From NCBI GenBank assembly GCA_946886085.1, contig CAMPHX010000088.1:1-6116 (forward strand): 6,116 nucleotides of DNA, written 5' to 3'. Positions 1 to 6,116 of this stretch are shown here, in pieces. Made by a program: the position numbers and the translations under genes. The notes under the pieces were generated by a model. The model was not told the DNA's origin. It searched no databases and was given only the letters and a program-made list of their open reading frames with translations. Origin of the DNA: an uncultured Flavobacteriales bacterium (GTDB lineage: Bacteria > Bacteroidota > Bacteroidia > Flavobacteriales > Vicingaceae). The stretch's first letter is position 1. The number at the start of each line of letters is the position of its first letter.

Positions 1-824
1 GTTAAAGCACATAGGGTTCCTGCAAGTATATCAATTATATAATGATGAAATGAGTATACAGCTGCAAACCAAATTCCCATTAAAAAGAGGGCAAATATAA
101 TAATTCCTAAACGTAATTTTTGTTTAATTCCAAAGAATAAAACAATTATTGGATAAGCAGAGTGTAGTGACGGCATAGCCGCAAATACGTTCGCATTTTT
201 TTCATATAAAGAGCGGAATACGTCTATCCCAAAAAAGGAATCGAAACGAAGTAATCCGGCAGCATTTCCTGGTGTGTCGTGAATAATTTGTGTTCCATAC
301 TCATGAAAATACCACGGTGGAGCTGCGGGATAACTGTAATAAACTACAAAGCCTAATAAATTAATGAATAAAAAGGCAGCTAAAAACTGAATTAACAACT
401 CTTTATTTTTATAAAATAAATACAAAGCAAATAGCAATGGAATAGGCACCCAGTTGATATAGAAAAATCCACTAAGCACATCTAAAAACGCAGAATTATT
501 GGTTAAAAAATATTCATTTGGAGTTACTAATTGGTCATTTAATTCTATTCCAAATAATTCTTTTTCTAGTAAATAAGGTTCTTCAATGTAAATGGTGTTG
601 AATTCATAATTAGGAAAAACCCGCATAGAATCATAAATAACCCAATAGATAATAAAAATAAAAAATGCAGAGACTAATTTTCTGGAATAGGCATGGGTTA
701 AATAACCACCTAAAACAATAAAAAGTAAGGCAAAATGGTCACTTCTTATTCCTACAAAAAAATAAACCCATAAAAAATAGAGAAGGCAAATGGCAAGTAA
801 CGTTAAGGTTTTTCTTAATCTCAA
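1..824 (-). CDS. PAP2-superfamily membrane enzyme, Aur1-like inositol phosphotransferase (3' part missing at window edge)
   Basis: The reading frame is open for 274 codons and runs off the left edge. The protein is very hydrophobic, with about six membrane segments (roughly residues 6-25, 30-43, 49-65, 113-137, 145-163, 225-256). It carries the PAP2/Aur1 signatures in order: YPAAPPWY at 165-172, MPSLHSAYP at 217-225 and SFHHYIIDILAG at 258-269. By analogy with yeast Aur1 (His-His-Asp triad) the catalytic residues would be H221, H261 and D265, and the His-to-His spacing also agrees. The family transfers phosphoinositol from phosphatidylinositol to ceramide or dephosphorylates lipid phosphates. 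The operon partners favour the first activity, but that is inference. The start is inferred: the frame is the same as that of the upstream DUF4833 gene, whose stop lies 9 bp away, so no upstream ATG is possible. TTG at 824 gives a basic N-terminus (LRLRKTL) before the first membrane helix. The first in-frame ATG, at residue 67, would delete two helices. Confidence 0.82.
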   Translation of the reverse strand, partial: MRLRKTLTLLAICLLYFLWVYFFVGIRSDHFALLFIVLGGYLTHAYSRKLVSAFFIFIIYWVIYDSMRVFPNYEFNTIYIEEPYLLEKELFGIELNDQLVTPNEYFLTNNSAFLDVLSGFFYINWVPIPLLFALYLFYKNKELLIQFLAAFLFINLLGFVVYYSYPAAPPWYFHEYGTQIIHDTPGNAAGLLRFDSFFGIDVFRSLYEKNANVFAAMPSLHSAYPIIVLFFGIKQKLRLGIIIFALFLMGIWFAAVYSFHHYIIDILAGTLCAL

Positions 825-833
825 AGTGATAAA

Positions 834-1406
834 TTATTCTTCTTTGTTTACTATTTTTTCGTAGAGTGGCTTACCGGTTTTAATATCTTTTCCAAAAACT
901 TCTACAGTAAAAATTTTAGGCAATATACTTACATGTTCGGCAGTTACAAAAACTTTTTCAATACGGGCAGGTTTTTTATTTATCATGGTTGCCACTTCCG
1001 GAGAACCATTTTTATCTTGAGTAATAACAAAATTCATATCTTTAAGAGATACGAGCGAAAAAACATAAGTGTTTTTTCTGTCTTTTAAAGGTTTAGCCTT
1101 TACTCCATAACCAAAAGTTTTTTCAACAGCCTTTAACTCTTTTTTATGACCACCTTCTTGATATCTTCTCCAAAAAACGATAACAGGTTCTTTTGGATCT
1201 AATTTTCCTTCAGAATTAATATTAGCAGTATAAACAACTGTATTAGTATTATAACTTTTTTGAATGTAGAAAAGCATCTTTTCATCTTTAGGAACAGGGT
1301 AGCCTTCAAATACTTTAATGCGAGTTTGATAGTTATCATCATTAAAAATGAAAGAAGTCATTATCAAGAAAAGAAAGGGGTAAGTTAAGCTAAACTTTTT
1401 TTGCAT
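834..1406 (-). CDS. Exported DUF4833-family protein of unknown function in inositol-lipid operon
   Basis: The 190-residue protein starts with a basic N-terminus and a hydrophobic stretch (MQKKF, then about residues 8-21), read as a Sec signal peptide or membrane anchor. There is no lipobox cysteine. The rest is a soluble, beta-rich-looking domain with the block MLFYIQKSYNTNTVVYTAN at 44-62, the PVIVFWRRYQEGG segment at 74-86 and a FGYGVKAKP segment at 98-106. From memory this pattern fits DUF4833, a Bacteroidota family with no assigned function, often found beside CDP-alcohol phosphatidyltransferase genes. The ATG lies only 2 bp after the stop of the upstream gene, and the PAP2 gene follows 9 bp after its own stop, so it is almost certainly co-transcribed with both lipid enzymes. 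A periplasmic or envelope role linked to inositol or sphingolipids is likely but unproven. I see no catalytic motif that I can name. Confidence 0.8.
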   Translation of the reverse strand: MQKKFSLTYPFLFLIMTSFIFNDDNYQTRIKVFEGYPVPKDEKMLFYIQKSYNTNTVVYTANINSEGKLDPKEPVIVFWRRYQEGGHKKELKAVEKTFGYGVKAKPLKDRKNTYVFSLVSLKDMNFVITQDKNGSPEVATMINKKPARIEKVFVTAEHVSILPKIFTVEVFGKDIKTGKPLYEKIVNKEE

Positions 1407-1408
1407 TG

Positions 1409-2113
1409 TTATAAATTTTCTTTTTTTGATAATTCTACTCTACAATGATTGAGCCGTTGTATCGCAGTTATGTTAGAGAGTACTGCAACAAATGTTACCG
1501 GTAAGGTAAAGATAGTAATGTTTTCAAAAACAATAAGAGGTGATTTAGCTATTTTAAGTGGCTCTATCGTGTCAAAAAAGAAATAGAAAATACCACAAAA
1601 CATGGCTGAAGCACCAATAGTAACTACTCTGGCCGGACGTTGCATCATGCCTACACTACAATCAATTCCTAAACCTTCGGCACGAGCTCTAGTGTAACTA
1701 ACCATCATAGAACCAATAAGTGCTACAAAAGCAAATAAAGAACTTAAGAAAAAACTGTGAGCTACCAAGTAATAACAAATACCAAGAAACATAACCATTT
1801 CGCTGTACCTATCTAAAACAGAATCGTATAAAGCTCCAAATTTACTCGACATATTACCAACCCTTGCTAATCTGCCATCAATCATGTCAAACAAACCGGC
1901 AATTAAAATGGTAAATCCACCCCAACCAACATAACTCATATCGGTACGATCGGCATATTTAGCTCCAATAATAAAAATAACAGCAGCCAACATATTTAAA
2001 ACCAATCCGAAAGAGGTAATCATGTTGGGGGTAACGCCAAGCTTAACCAGTAAGTTAATTAGCGGATTAATAATAGTATAAATTACTTTTTGAGCTTTAA
2101 TTTCTTCTGCCAT
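1409..2113 (-). CDS. CDP-alcohol phosphatidyltransferase, probable phosphatidylinositol-phosphate synthase
   Basis: The 234-residue integral membrane protein carries the complete CDP-alcohol phosphotransferase signature D-x2-D-G-x2-A-R-x8-G-x3-D-x3-D at residues 76-101 (D76, D79, G80, A83, R84, G93, D97, D101). These residues bind the two metals and the CDP moiety and hold the general base. About six membrane helices are visible (near 32-50, 60-75, 104-120, 122-140, 163-180, 197-215). YTRARAEGLG (140-149) and QRPAR (158-162) are extra conserved patches that I associate with phosphatidylinositol-phosphate synthase-like members rather than PgsA. The predicted reaction is CDP-diacylglycerol plus inositol 1-phosphate giving phosphatidylinositol phosphate and CMP at the inner membrane. 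It is the first gene of the minus-strand operon with DUF4833 and an Aur1-like enzyme, and that context is the main argument for inositol as the acceptor. Phosphatidylglycerophosphate synthase or another head-group transferase remains possible. The ATG at 2113 gives a full-length N-terminus. Confidence 0.88.
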   Translation of the reverse strand: MAEEIKAQKVIYTIINPLINLLVKLGVTPNMITSFGLVLNMLAAVIFIIGAKYADRTDMSYVGWGGFTILIAGLFDMIDGRLARVGNMSSKFGALYDSVLDRYSEMVMFLGICYYLVAHSFFLSSLFAFVALIGSMMVSYTRARAEGLGIDCSVGMMQRPARVVTIGASAMFCGIFYFFFDTIEPLKIAKSPLIVFENITIFTLPVTFVAVLSNITAIQRLNHCRVELSKKENL

Positions 2114-2145
2114 TTTTATCTTATGAGAATCTTCAATTAGATAAG

Positions 2146-2153
2146 CAAAAGTA
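2146..2153 (-). promoter_or_regulatory. Candidate -7 box for the inositol-lipid operon
   Basis: Read on the minus strand this octamer is TACTTTTG, a full match to the Bacteroidota -7 consensus TAnnTTTG. It would place the transcription start near 2140 and leave a leader of roughly 25-30 nt before the ATG at 2113. No TTTG is found at the expected upstream distance (around 2172-2177), so only half of the promoter is supported and a chance match in AT-rich DNA is possible. Confidence 0.35.
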
Positions 2154-2220
2154 AAAAAGTTTTTGTTACTATTTTTTATTTATGAAAAGTTAAGAGAGTT
2201 TGTATTAATTCAAGAGTTAA

Positions 2221-2271
2221 TGTACTTAAGCACTTTCCTTATTTTGCGGTTAAAATAAATAGTAAAGTACA
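2221..2271. repeat. Spaced 7-bp inverted repeat (TGTACTT / AAGTACA)
   Basis: TGTACTT at 2221-2227 is perfectly inverted as AAGTACA at 2265-2271, with 37 bp between. It lies between the two candidate promoters. The spacing is too wide and the arms too short for a convincing RNA hairpin; a paired protein-binding site is conceivable, but so is chance. Confidence 0.3.
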
Positions 2272-2306
2272 AACAAAATTTATTTTTCAATTCTCAAATA
2301 TAACAC

Positions 2307-2337
2307 TTTGCTGTTGTTAATCTTTAACGTAATTTTA
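2307..2337 (+). promoter_or_regulatory. Candidate valS promoter (TTTG -33 and TAATTTTA -7)
   Basis: TTTG at 2307-2310 is followed after 19 bp by TAATTTTA at 2330-2337. This matches the Bacteroidota sigma-A-type promoter TTTG-N19-TAnnTTTG except for the last base. The start site would fall near 2344, giving a leader of about 20 nt before the valS ATG at 2364. The leader is T-rich with no Shine-Dalgarno sequence, which is usual for this phylum. Confidence 0.45.
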
Positions 2338-2363
2338 CGGCTCAATTTTTAATTTTTTTATTA

Positions 2364-4991
2364 ATGAGCATCAACAATAAATACAATCCTACTGATATTG
2401 AAAAGAAATGGTACGACTACTGGATGAAAAACGATTTTTTCAGCTCAGTTCCGGATGAAAGAGAGCCTTATACCATTGTAATTCCTCCACCAAACGTAAC
2501 CGGAGTTTTACACATGGGGCACATGCTTAACAATACCATTCAGGATGTATTAATACGTAGAGCCAGAATGTTGGGCTACAATGCTTGTTGGGTGCCGGGT
2601 ACCGACCATGCTTCTATTGCTACAGAAACTAAAGTAGTAAACCTGTTGAGAGAGCAAGGAATTAATAAAAGAGACATTGGCAGAGAAAAGTTTTTAGAAC
2701 ATGCTTTTGAGTGGAAAGAAAAATACGGAGGTATTATTTTAGACCAATTAAAACGTTTGGGAGCAAGCTGCGATTGGAAGAGAACACGTTTTACTATGGA
2801 ACCTAAATTATCTGATGCGGTAATTCAATCTTTTGTAGAGTTGTATAATAAAGGTTATGTTTATAAAGATTGGAAAATAGTAAACTGGGATCCTAAAGCT
2901 CAAACAACACTATCTAATGAAGAAGTTATCCGTAAGGAAGTAAATTCTAACTTATATTATGTAAAGTATAAAATTGTTGGTGAAGAAGGCTATGTAACTG
3001 TTGCAACAACTCGTCCCGAAACCATTATGGGTGATGTAGCTATTTGTGTACATCCGAAAGACGATAGGTATTTTCATTTACATGGAAAAAAAGTAATTGT
3101 TCCTATGGTAAATCGTGAAGTACCTATTATTTGCGATGATTATATTGACAGGGAATTTGGTACGGGAATGCTAAAGGTTACTCCGGCTCATGATACTAAC
3201 GATTATGAAATCGGATTAAGACACGGTTTAGATGTGATAGATACGTTTAATGACGATGGCACCATTAGCGAAGCAGCAGGTGTTTTTGTTGGTGAGGACA
3301 GATTCGTTGTTCGTAAAAAAGCGGCTGCTTTGTTGCAAGAACAAGGTTTGTTGGAAAAAACGGAACAAATTACCAATAATGTTGGTTATTCAGAAAGAAA
3401 CCCTGATACGGTGATAGAGCCAAAGTTATCCTTACAATGGTTTGTGAAGATGGATGAAATGGTAAAACCAGCGTTGAAACATGTAATGAATGATGATATT
3501 CAGTTGTTTCCGGCTAAGTTTAAAAATGTTTACCAACATTGGTTAGAAAATATTAGAGATTGGCCTATTTCTCGTCAATTGTGGTGGGGACAGCAAATTC
3601 CGGCTTTTTATTACAATGAGCAAAAAGATTTTGTAGTAGCAACTACTAAGGCAGAAGCTTTGCAACTAGCTAAAGAAAAATCAGGTAATAACAACCTAAC
3701 AGAAAAGGATTTAATTCAAGATGAAGATGTGTTAGATACCTGGTTTTCATCATGGTTGTGGCCCATCTCTGTTTTTGATGGTTTTGAAGAAAATTCACCG
3801 GATTTCGATTATTATTATCCTACCAATGTATTGGTAACAGGTTGGGATATTATTTTCTTTTGGGTAGCACGAATGATTTTTGCAGGTTATGAATTTAAAA
3901 ATGAAAAACCATTTAAAGATGTTTATTTTACCGGAATGGTAAGAGATAAGCAAGGCAGAAAGATGAGTAAATCCTTAGGGAATTCTCCTGATGCGTTGGG
4001 ACTAATTGATATGTATGGAGCCGATGGTGTTCGTTTTGGAATGTTATCGTGTGCTGCAGCGGGGAATGATTTGTTGTTTGATGAAGCACTTTGTGAGCAA
4101 GGTAGTAAATTTTCTACCAAAATGTGGAATGCTTTCCGCTTAGTAAAAGGGTGGGAGGTAGATACTACCATAGAACAACCCGAAAGTGCCAAAATTGCTA
4201 TCGCTTGGTTTGAATCAAAAATGAATGAAACCCTAGAAGCTATTAATGATAACTTTTCAAAATACCGTTTGTCGGATGCGTTGATGAGTACGTATAAACT
4301 GATTTGGAATGACTTCTGTTCATGGTATTTAGAAAGTGTTAAACCTGATTACCAACAACCTATAGATGCAGCAACATTAAAAGTTACCATTACTTATTTT
4401 GAGCAGTTACTGAAAATATTACATCCATTTATGCCTTTTGTTACCGAAGAGTTGTGGCAAAATTTAGAAGAAAGAAAAGATGGAGAAACCATTATGTTAT
4501 TAGCTTTTCCTGAAGCAGGAACTACAGATAAAGCTTTATTGTCGGCATTTGACTATGCTACTAATGTAATTACTGAAATTAGAAATTTTCGTAAAACTAA
4601 AAACATAGCGAATAAAGACCGGTTGGAATTAATGGTTAAGAAAAATGAAACGATTAATGTAGCTTTAGATAACATTATTTCTAAACTAACTAACCTTTCT
4701 AAATTAGAATATGTTAATAACAAAATTGAAGGAGCTTATTCTTTTGTAGTAAAATCTAACGAATATTTTATACCTTTGGTAGGGAATGTAGATGTGGATG
4801 CTGAGCTAGAAAAAATTAAAGCAGAACTGGAATATGCTAAAGGTTTGCTTGCCATTGTAGATAAAAAATTAGCCAACGAAAAGTGTGTTAATGGAGCACC
4901 GGAGCAAGTTGTGGTAGCAGAAAAAAAGAAAAAAGCTGATGCTGAAGCAAAAATTAAAGTGCTAGAAGAACAATTAATGAGTTTAAAATAA
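2364..4991 (+). CDS. valS: Valyl-tRNA synthetase (ValRS)
   Basis: This is a complete class I aminoacyl-tRNA synthetase of 875 residues, the normal bacterial length, which charges tRNA-Val with valine in the cytosol. The Rossmann catalytic core shows the HIGH-type motif HMGH at 50-53 within PPPNVTGVLHMGH, and KMSKS at 533-537. The CP1 editing domain that removes mischarged threonine is intact: TTRPET at 215-220 and GTGMLKVTPAHDTNDY at 266-281, including the conserved aspartate D277 region. SRQLWWGQQIPAF (about 403-415), DTWFSSWLWP (458-467) and GWDIIFFW (493-500) are further ValRS-type blocks. The anticodon-binding helical domain follows KMSKS, and residues about 810-875 form the C-terminal tRNA-binding coiled-coil arm with the usual (N/K)GAPEQVV turn between two charged helices. 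No key residue is missing. It is probably co-transcribed with the small gene 24 bp downstream. An antisense frame inside it (3923-4192) is not a gene. Confidence 0.98.
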   Translation: MSINNKYNPTDIEKKWYDYWMKNDFFSSVPDEREPYTIVIPPPNVTGVLHMGHMLNNTIQDVLIRRARMLGYNACWVPGTDHASIATETKVVNLLREQGINKRDIGREKFLEHAFEWKEKYGGIILDQLKRLGASCDWKRTRFTMEPKLSDAVIQSFVELYNKGYVYKDWKIVNWDPKAQTTLSNEEVIRKEVNSNLYYVKYKIVGEEGYVTVATTRPETIMGDVAICVHPKDDRYFHLHGKKVIVPMVNREVPIICDDYIDREFGTGMLKVTPAHDTNDYEIGLRHGLDVIDTFNDDGTISEAAGVFVGEDRFVVRKKAAALLQEQGLLEKTEQITNNVGYSERNPDTVIEPKLSLQWFVKMDEMVKPALKHVMNDDIQLFPAKFKNVYQHWLENIRDWPISRQLWWGQQIPAFYYNEQKDFVVATTKAEALQLAKEKSGNNNLTEKDLIQDEDVLDTWFSSWLWPISVFDGFEENSPDFDYYYPTNVLVTGWDIIFFWVARMIFAGYEFKNEKPFKDVYFTGMVRDKQGRKMSKSLGNSPDALGLIDMYGADGVRFGMLSCAAAGNDLLFDEALCEQGSKFSTKMWNAFRLVKGWEVDTTIEQPESAKIAIAWFESKMNETLEAINDNFSKYRLSDALMSTYKLIWNDFCSWYLESVKPDYQQPIDAATLKVTITYFEQLLKILHPFMPFVTEELWQNLEERKDGETIMLLAFPEAGTTDKALLSAFDYATNVITEIRNFRKTKNIANKDRLELMVKKNETINVALDNIISKLTNLSKLEYVNNKIEGAYSFVVKSNEYFIPLVGNVDVDAELEKIKAELEYAKGLLAIVDKKLANEKCVNGAPEQVVVAEKKKKADAEAKIKVLEEQLMSLK

Positions 4992-5015
4992 ATATAATTT
5001 AATAATTAAATAACC

Positions 5016-5420
5016 ATGGGAAAAACAGGAATTTGGATAGATTCTAAAAATGCTTATATCGTTAGCCTTTCAGGTAGCGAAGCTAATTTATCAATTGTAT
5101 CTTCAGGTATTGAAGGAGTAACCAGAATTGATGGGGAAGGAAAAGAATACGGTAGATTTGGAGATCAATACACAACGATGGAAAACAAGCAGGAAAATAA
5201 AAAAATGCATGAAATTGCTGATTATTTAGAAGAAGTAATTGAAAAAGTTAAATCTGCTGACGAAATAGTTGTTTTTGGTCCTGCACAAATGAAAATTGAG
5301 TTGGAGAAACAAATAAAAGAAAATCAACCCTTAGCTAAAAAATTATTGGAAGTTGTTAGTGCAGATAGCATGACAGAAAATCAAATTATTGCTTGGGTAA
5401 AAGATTACTATAAGGCGTAA
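5016..5420 (+). CDS. Small cytosolic protein resembling eRF1-domain-3-like 'translational machinery protein' family
   Basis: The 134-residue protein has no signal peptide or membrane segment. It opens with GIWIDSKNAYIV (5-16), has a charged variable middle (about 40-65), then a helix (HEIADYLEEVIEKV, 65-78), the strand-turn block ADEIVVFGPAQMKIELEKQI (81-100) and SADSMTENQIIAWVKDYY (115-132). This order (WID start, GP-x-x-x-K-x-x-L, a late (A/V)D-x-(M/P)-T-x-x-Q) is what I recall from small bacterial proteins annotated as 'translational machinery protein', which share the fold of eRF1/Pelota domain 3 and the bacterial eRF1-like (baeRF) group. The assignment rests on motif memory, so treat the function as unknown. 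It lacks the peptidyl-hydrolysis domain of a release factor, so it cannot be one alone. Its position 24 bp after valS with no obvious terminator between them supports co-expression. The ATG at 5016 is the only sensible start; no Shine-Dalgarno sequence is seen. Confidence 0.72.
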   Translation: MGKTGIWIDSKNAYIVSLSGSEANLSIVSSGIEGVTRIDGEGKEYGRFGDQYTTMENKQENKKMHEIADYLEEVIEKVKSADEIVVFGPAQMKIELEKQIKENQPLAKKLLEVVSADSMTENQIIAWVKDYYKA

Positions 5421-5507
5421 TCACAATTTTATTGCTTAATTAGGTACTAAGAATGCTCAGAACAGCCATAAATGTCACTGGGGATTTAACCCTTTGCGTC
5501 TTGTTTG

Positions 5508-5537
5508 AAAGTTGGTTGAAATAAATTTTACAACTTT
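5508..5537. terminator. Candidate bidirectional hairpin between convergent genes
   Basis: AAAGTTG at 5508-5514 pairs with CAACTTT at 5531-5537, and after a two-base bulge TGAAA (5517-5521) pairs with TTTTA (5526-5530) with one G-T pair, leaving a 4-nt loop. This imperfect 12-pair hairpin lies in the 126-bp gap where the plus-strand unit (ending 5420) and the minus-strand porX-like gene (ending 5547) converge. No clean T-run follows on either strand and the stem is AT-rich, so it is a weak terminator candidate. Nothing else recognisable lies in the gap. Confidence 0.3.
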
Positions 5538-5546
5538 AGCGTGTTC

Positions 5547-6116
5547 TTACTTTTTTGCACTCAATACTACTACAGGTATTAACATTTCATCTAACGAAAT
5601 TCCTCCATGCTGAAAAGTATCTTTGTAATAATTCACATAATGATTGTAGTTATTGGGGTAAGCAAAAAAGTAATCATCTTTAGCGAAAACAAACGACTGA
5701 CTAACGTTTACTTTTGGTAAATGAACTTCTTCAGGATTTTTAACGGCAAAAACCTCTTTTTCCTGATATTGTAAGCTTTTTCCTTGCTTATACCTCAAAT
5801 TGGTATTGGTATCTTTGTCTCCAACTATTTTTGAAGCTTCTTTCACTCTTATAGAACCGTGATCGGTTGTTATCACCAATTTTCCGCCACGAGCAGCAAT
5901 TTCTTTTAAAATATCTAATAAAGTAGAATGTTCAAACCAAGATTTAACTACAGAACGATATGCAGCTTCATCTGTTGCTAATTCTTTTACAATTTCGGTA
6001 TCTGTTCTGGCATGAGAAAGCATATCCACAAAATTGTAAACAATAATATTTAGATGTGCATTAAACATAGATGGAACTTCTCTTAATACTTTATTCCCGT
6101 AACTTACATTCTGTAC
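5547..6116 (-). CDS. porX: PorX-like response regulator with PglZ domain, C-terminal part (5' end beyond window)
   Basis: The minus-strand frame is open from the right edge to the stop at 5547, giving the last 189 residues. An internal ATG at 6068 is not the start, because 16 in-frame codons upstream of it (VQNVSYGNKVLREVPS) continue the conserved domain. The fragment matches the C-terminal PglZ (alkaline-phosphatase superfamily) half of PorX: YNFVDMLSHARTD (27-39), the KLVITTDHGSIRV strand with the Asp-His pair expected to bind metal (79-91), and the closing block QHGGISLDEMLIPVVVL (169-185). PorX normally has about 520 residues: an N-terminal receiver domain, a helical linker and this PglZ domain, reported to have phosphodiesterase activity. 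It works with the sensor PorY and sigma factor SigP to control type IX secretion genes in Porphyromonas, and is widespread in Bacteroidota. The receiver domain is outside the window, so its phosphorylation site cannot be checked. Confidence 0.87.
   Translation of the reverse strand, partial: VQNVSYGNKVLREVPSMFNAHLNIIVYNFVDMLSHARTDTEIVKELATDEAAYRSVVKSWFEHSTLLDILKEIAARGGKLVITTDHGSIRVKEASKIVGDKDTNTNLRYKQGKSLQYQEKEVFAVKNPEEVHLPKVNVSQSFVFAKDDYFFAYPNNYNHYVNYYKDTFQHGGISLDEMLIPVVVLSAKK

Larger units (their letters stand above)
2114..2363. other. Divergent intergenic region between the inositol-lipid operon and valS
   Basis: This 250-bp AT-rich spacer contains no credible open reading frame. It should hold the promoters of both divergent transcription units. 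Candidate boxes and one spaced inverted repeat are listed separately. I see no T-box leader, riboswitch or strong hairpin ahead of valS; T-box control is not expected in this phylum. Confidence 0.75.

Noticed and set aside
625..627. First in-frame ATG as start of the PAP2 gene
   Set aside because: It would discard the first two to three membrane segments, which are clearly coding and part of the conserved N-terminal bundle; TTG at 824 fits better.
3923..4192. 89-codon open frame on the minus strand inside valS
   Set aside because: It lies fully antisense to the conserved KMSKS region of valS, shows no recognisable domain, and its composition reflects the opposite-strand codons.
5422..5436. 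CAAT-TTT-ATTG mini-palindrome just after the small gene
   Set aside because: Four AT-rich pairs with a three-base loop do not extend outward, so it is not a credible terminator.
5481..5492. GGG-ATTTAA-CCC as a terminator stem
   Set aside because: Only three G-C pairs with a 6-nt loop and no following T-run; too weak to call.
6066..6068. ATG as the start of a 173-aa protein
   Set aside because: The same frame stays open to the window edge, and the 16 upstream residues continue the PorX-like domain, so this is an internal methionine of a truncated gene.
1..6116. Mobile element, CRISPR array, tRNA/rRNA or defence island
   Set aside because: No transposase, terminal repeats, regular direct repeats or cloverleaf sequences were seen; the PglZ domain here is of the PorX type, with no BREX partner genes visible.

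Overview
This AT-rich window looks like chromosomal DNA from a member of the Bacteroidota, probably a Flavobacteriales-like or related lineage. Three things point there: a PorX-type protein (PglZ-domain response regulator of the type IX secretion/gliding lineage), a DUF4833 gene beside inositol-lipid enzymes, and genes without Shine-Dalgarno sequences that sit behind TTTG / TAnnTTTG-like promoter boxes. No mobile element, CRISPR array, tRNA or rRNA is visible.

Left part (1-2113, minus strand): three closely packed genes form an apparent operon read right to left. The first is a CDP-alcohol phosphatidyltransferase, best read as a phosphatidylinositol-phosphate synthase. The second is an exported DUF4833 protein of unknown function. 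The third is a polytopic PAP2-superfamily enzyme resembling Aur1 (inositol phosphorylceramide synthase), cut by the left edge. Together they suggest synthesis of inositol phospholipids and transfer of the phosphoinositol head group to a sphingolipid, as described for Bacteroides. An inositol-phosphate synthase and a PIP phosphatase are not in the window and may lie beyond the left edge.

Middle (2114-2363): a 250-bp divergent intergenic region with one plausible promoter for each side and a spaced 7-bp inverted repeat.

Right part (2364-5420, plus strand): a complete, ordinary-looking valyl-tRNA synthetase (valS, 875 aa). It is followed 24 bp later by a 134-aa cytosolic protein that resembles the small eRF1-domain-3-like 'translational machinery protein' family. 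The pairing gives a loose translation theme.

Far right (5421-6116): a 126-bp convergent spacer with an imperfect hairpin that may end transcription from both sides, then the C-terminal 189 residues of a PorX-like protein on the minus strand, cut by the right edge.

Most of the window is housekeeping. The least understood elements are the DUF4833 gene inside the inositol-lipid operon, the start of the PAP2 gene (no ATG available, same frame as the preceding stop), and the small eRF1-like protein behind valS.
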